Assembly: GCA_902773215.1 (NCBI GenBank)
Contig: CACYDQ010000478.1
Span: 1-8,532, forward strand
Length of the DNA stretch: 8,532 bases
From: an uncultured Spirochaetaceae bacterium
GTDB lineage: Bacteria > Spirochaetota > Spirochaetia > Treponematales > Treponemataceae
Direction of reading: 5' to 3'
Shown here: piece after piece, positions 6,856-8,532 of the stretch
Numbering within the stretch: the first letter of the stretch is position 1
Layout: each line of letters opens with the position of its first letter
Program-made: the position numbers and the translations under genes
The notes under the pieces: model-generated
Database searches by the model: none
Seen by the model: the letters and a program-made list of their open reading frames with translations, nothing else
What the model was told of the DNA's origin: nothing

Positions 6856-7391
6856 TGAGGCACGGAAAGACGGACTGGAACGCGAGGTATAAGCTCCAGG
6901 GGCGGACGGATATACCCCTCAATGAGGAGGGGCGGAAGATGGCAGAGGCCGCCCGCGAACAGTACAAGGGCGTGCACTTTGACATCTGCTATTGCTCTCC
7001 GCTCGTCAGGGCACGGGAGACTGCCGCGATTTTCCTTGCGGGCTCTGGAGTTCCCGTCGTCTATGACGATCGCCTGAAAGAAATGTGCTTCGGCATATAC
7101 GAGGGCTGCGAGAACGTCTTCAGTAAGCCGGACCTTCCCATCTACAGCTTCTTCAAGGATCCTGCCAACTATAAAGGCGTGGAAGGGGGAGAGACCTTCG
7201 AGGAGCTTTTTGCGAGGACTGGGGCGTTCCTGCGGGAAGTCGTCAATCCCGACCTCGCTCAGGGCAAGGATGTGCTTATCGTCGGGCATGGAGCGATGAA
7301 CTCAAGCATTGTCTGCCAGGTCCGCGGCATGCCCTTGGAGCGGTTTTGGGATGCCGGAATCGAGAACTGCCGCCTGATGATGGTGAAGTAG
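6843..7391 (+). CDS. Histidine phosphatase family protein (phosphoglycerate-mutase-like)
   Basis: This 182-residue protein belongs to branch 1 of the histidine phosphatase superfamily, whose active-site His is transiently phosphorylated. Visible active-site residues are Arg6 and His7 (MRHGKT), Arg56 (CSPLVRARETA), Glu80 (RLKEMCFG) and His149 (VGHGAM). Asn13 and the LQGRTDIPLNEEG block are also typical. The length fits phosphatase members such as the CobC/GpmB type rather than the longer cofactor-dependent mutases. The substrate cannot be told from sequence. GGAG at 6831-6834 sits 8 bp before the ATG, and the gene starts 13 bp inside the preceding ketosynthase, so it is translated with the pigment operon. 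That coupling may mean a role in the pathway, or only a hitchhiking housekeeping gene. Confidence 0.9.
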   Translation: MLYIMRHGKTDWNARYKLQGRTDIPLNEEGRKMAEAAREQYKGVHFDICYCSPLVRARETAAIFLAGSGVPVVYDDRLKEMCFGIYEGCENVFSKPDLPIYSFFKDPANYKGVEGGETFEELFARTGAFLREVVNPDLAQGKDVLIVGHGAMNSSIVCQVRGMPLERFWDAGIENCRLMMVK

Positions 7392-7448
7392 GGGCGGCTG
7401 GGGCAGAATCTCCTTCTTGCATTCCCTCTTTATGCCGATAAGGAAATT
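7392..7448 (+). other. 57-bp gap after the operon
   Basis: This gap separates the phosphatase stop from the next start. I see no inverted repeat followed by a T-run, so no intrinsic terminator. There is also no well-placed promoter: TTGCAT at 7417 has no good partner at 16-18 bp. Read-through from the operon into the next gene is therefore plausible. The last bases hold AAGGA (7440-7444), the ribosome site of the next gene. Confidence 0.5.
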
Positions 7449-8066
7449 GTGAAGAACTGTCTGAAGCTTTTGATCCTTGCTTTGATCCTCTCCTTCATCC
7501 TGCCGTCCGGTACGGATGCCTATGTGGTCAAATATAAGGAAGATTATTATAAACTTTACCACGTCCACTACGCCCAGGCCCCGGACGATTGCATTGAGAA
7601 CATCTGGTGGCTGGAGCAGGCCGTCAAGGCGGACTTCGCCAATCCCCTCTATGCGATGGCAAAGATTGAGACCCACGAACAGTGGGAGAAGTACCGCTTC
7701 CTTTTCCAGATGCACGTCAACCTCAAGCTTATCGAACAGCACCTGCGGCTGGGCCGGGTTTACGACAAGCAGGTCGCCTACTTCTACGATGCGCCGTGGA
7801 AAGACGAGTACCTGCGGAACTTGGAGAAGGCCAAGACCTGCTACGAGTCGGCCTACTACTATTGGCGCGAAGCCAAGATCTGGGCGGAGAAGGCCTCCAT
7901 TTCCCAGTACAATTTCCTCTATATAACTGACTTGCAGAACTGGGAGGACGAGCGGGAACGCATTGTCACCAGCGAGCTGGACTACGAGAAGACCTTGGAC
8001 CGGGAGATAGCCCGCTTGGACAAGGTTATCGCTCAGTATCAGGAGATGGACGGCAAGTCCTATTGA
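7449..8066 (+). CDS. Exported aromatic-rich helical protein of unknown function
   Basis: This 205-residue protein starts at GTG 7449, supported by AAGGA at 7440-7444; no other in-frame start lies nearby upstream. It opens with a clean signal peptide: Lys at 2 and 6, a Leu/Ile core at 7-18, and a likely signal peptidase I site after TDA (24). There is no lipobox, so it should be periplasmic or secreted. The mature part is predominantly helical and unusually rich in Tyr, Trp and Phe: ENIWWLEQA (50-58), FANPLYAMAKI (63-73), QWEKYRFLF (78-86), AYFYDAPWKDEY (110-121), SAYYYWREAKIW (134-145). The end (165-200) is charged and coiled-coil-like. Paired helices with aromatic and Ala positions recall TPR-like solenoids. 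The sequence resembles, from memory, a conserved treponemal family without known function; I assign none. It lies 57 bp after the pigment operon, possibly co-transcribed. Confidence 0.8.
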   Translation: MKNCLKLLILALILSFILPSGTDAYVVKYKEDYYKLYHVHYAQAPDDCIENIWWLEQAVKADFANPLYAMAKIETHEQWEKYRFLFQMHVNLKLIEQHLRLGRVYDKQVAYFYDAPWKDEYLRNLEKAKTCYESAYYYWREAKIWAEKASISQYNFLYITDLQNWEDERERIVTSELDYEKTLDREIARLDKVIAQYQEMDGKSY

Positions 8067-8096
8067 CCTTCTGCTTTCTCGATGTAGAAGCCTTGC

Positions 8097-8125
8097 TTGC
8101 AGTTTTCCCGAATCTTCTGTAGAAT
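8097..8125 (+). promoter_or_regulatory. Sigma-70-type promoter for cimA, probably leaderless
   Basis: TTGCAG (8097-8102), a 17-bp spacer and TAGAAT (8120-8125, five of six to the -10 consensus) are followed six bases later by the cimA ATG at 8132. Transcription would begin at or next to the A of the start codon. No Shine-Dalgarno is present upstream. The geometry is identical, base for base in spacing, to the promoter before the lipoprotein at 2550. The promoter separates cimA from the upstream genes in regulation; no attenuator or operator is recognisable in the 65-bp gap. Confidence 0.65.
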
Positions 8126-8131
8126 GTCCGC

Positions 8132-8532
8132 ATGGCAGACAATTCCGCGAAGAACATAGAGCTTTTGGATTCCACCCTGCGCGACGGGGCTCAGGGTGAG
8201 GGCATCAGTTATTCCGTACAGGACAAGATACACATCGTGCAGGCCTTGGACGAGCTTGGGGTCAAGTACATCGAGGCTGGTAACCCCGGCAGCAACCCCA
8301 AGGATATGGAATTTTTCCAGAAAGCCAAGGAGCTGCGACTGAGCCATTCCCGGCTCGTCGCGTTCGGTTCCACACGCCGCAAGGACTCCTCCTGTGCGGA
8401 GGATGCCAATTTGCAGAGCCTGCTTTCTGCGGAGACCGAGGATGTCGTCATCTTCGGAAAGACCTGGGACTTCCAGGCGACCGAGATTCTGCATGTCTCC
8501 CTTGAACAGAACCTTGAGATGATACGGGACAC
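8132..8532 (+). CDS. cimA: (R)-citramalate synthase, N-terminal part (3' partial)
   Basis: The first 133 codons of a protein normally about 520-540 residues long are present, and the frame is still open at the window's end. CimA condenses pyruvate with acetyl-CoA to (R)-citramalate, the threonine-independent entry to isoleucine synthesis, in the cytoplasm. The DRE-TIM metallolyase signature is clear: LDSTLRDGAQGEG at 12-24, with Arg17 and Asp18 as the catalytic and metal-binding positions. GNPGSNPKD (50-58) and AFGSTRR (77-83), then VIFGKTWDFQATE near 106-118, separate the citramalate synthase branch from 2-isopropylmalate and homocitrate synthases. The 50s motif usually reads GGWPGSNPKD; here it is AGNPGSNPKD, a variant that does not touch the metal site. 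The C-terminal leucine/isoleucine feedback domain lies outside the window. The start has no ribosome site but sits directly under a promoter. Confidence 0.92.
   Translation, partial: MADNSAKNIELLDSTLRDGAQGEGISYSVQDKIHIVQALDELGVKYIEAGNPGSNPKDMEFFQKAKELRLSHSRLVAFGSTRRKDSSCAEDANLQSLLSAETEDVVIFGKTWDFQATEILHVSLEQNLEMIRD

Noticed and set aside
7432..7452. Tiny ATG frame (six codons, stop TGA at 7450-7452) overlapping the GTG start at 7449
   Set aside because: It is short enough to occur by chance and has no ribosome site of its own; a leader-peptide role cannot be supported.
8068..8090. CTTCT...AGAAG inverted repeat after the exported-protein gene as a terminator
   Set aside because: The stem is only 5 bp with a 13-base loop, and no T-run follows.

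Overview
The window reads as one strand-coherent stretch of a GC-rich Gram-negative (diderm) chromosome, with every supported gene on the + strand. I favour a spirochaete, probably a GC-rich Treponema. The reasons are frequent ATA and AGG codons despite the high GC, a loose lipobox (FASC), and an exported protein at 7449-8066 that resembles, from memory, a family seen in treponemes. This placement is an inference and was not tested by any search.

Positions 1-7391 hold the 3' part of an aryl polyene (APE)-type pigment cluster, a non-canonical type II fatty acid/polyketide pathway. The order is: C-terminal tail of a probable LolA-like periplasmic carrier; a 12-helix MMPL/RND-type exporter; a DUF3261-like lipoprotein; a ketosynthase (ApeO-like); a hot-dog dehydratase (ApeP-like); a FabG-type ketoreductase (ApeQ-like); a second, FabF-type ketosynthase (ApeR-like); and a histidine phosphatase. 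Most junctions overlap (29, 4, 4, 11, 4 and 13 bp), so this is a translationally coupled operon. The enzymes would run the elongation cycle (condense, reduce, dehydrate) while leaving double bonds in place. The carrier, exporter and lipoprotein would move the product to the outer membrane. Acyl carrier proteins, the chain-length factor, the aryl-acid ligase, the second dehydratase and the acyl/glycosyl transferases of a full APE cluster are not in the window and would be expected upstream.

Positions 7392-8066 hold a short gap and a GTG-started gene for an exported, aromatic-rich, helical protein of unknown function. Positions 8067-8532 hold a promoter and the first 133 codons of (R)-citramalate synthase (cimA), a start of isoleucine synthesis unrelated to the pigment genes.

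Three features stand out. First, the exporter carries five in-frame copies of an 18-bp repeat (hexapeptide DTL[H/R][A/N]A) just after its first membrane helix. Second, two genes (the lipoprotein and cimA) have near-consensus sigma-70 promoters of identical geometry: TTGCAA or TTGCAG, 17 bp, TATAAT or TAGAAT, 6 bp, ATG. Neither has a Shine-Dalgarno, which predicts leaderless mRNAs. Third, a phosphatase not known to me as a standard APE component is welded to the end of the operon. No RNA genes, insertion sequences, CRISPR arrays or convincing intrinsic terminators were seen.
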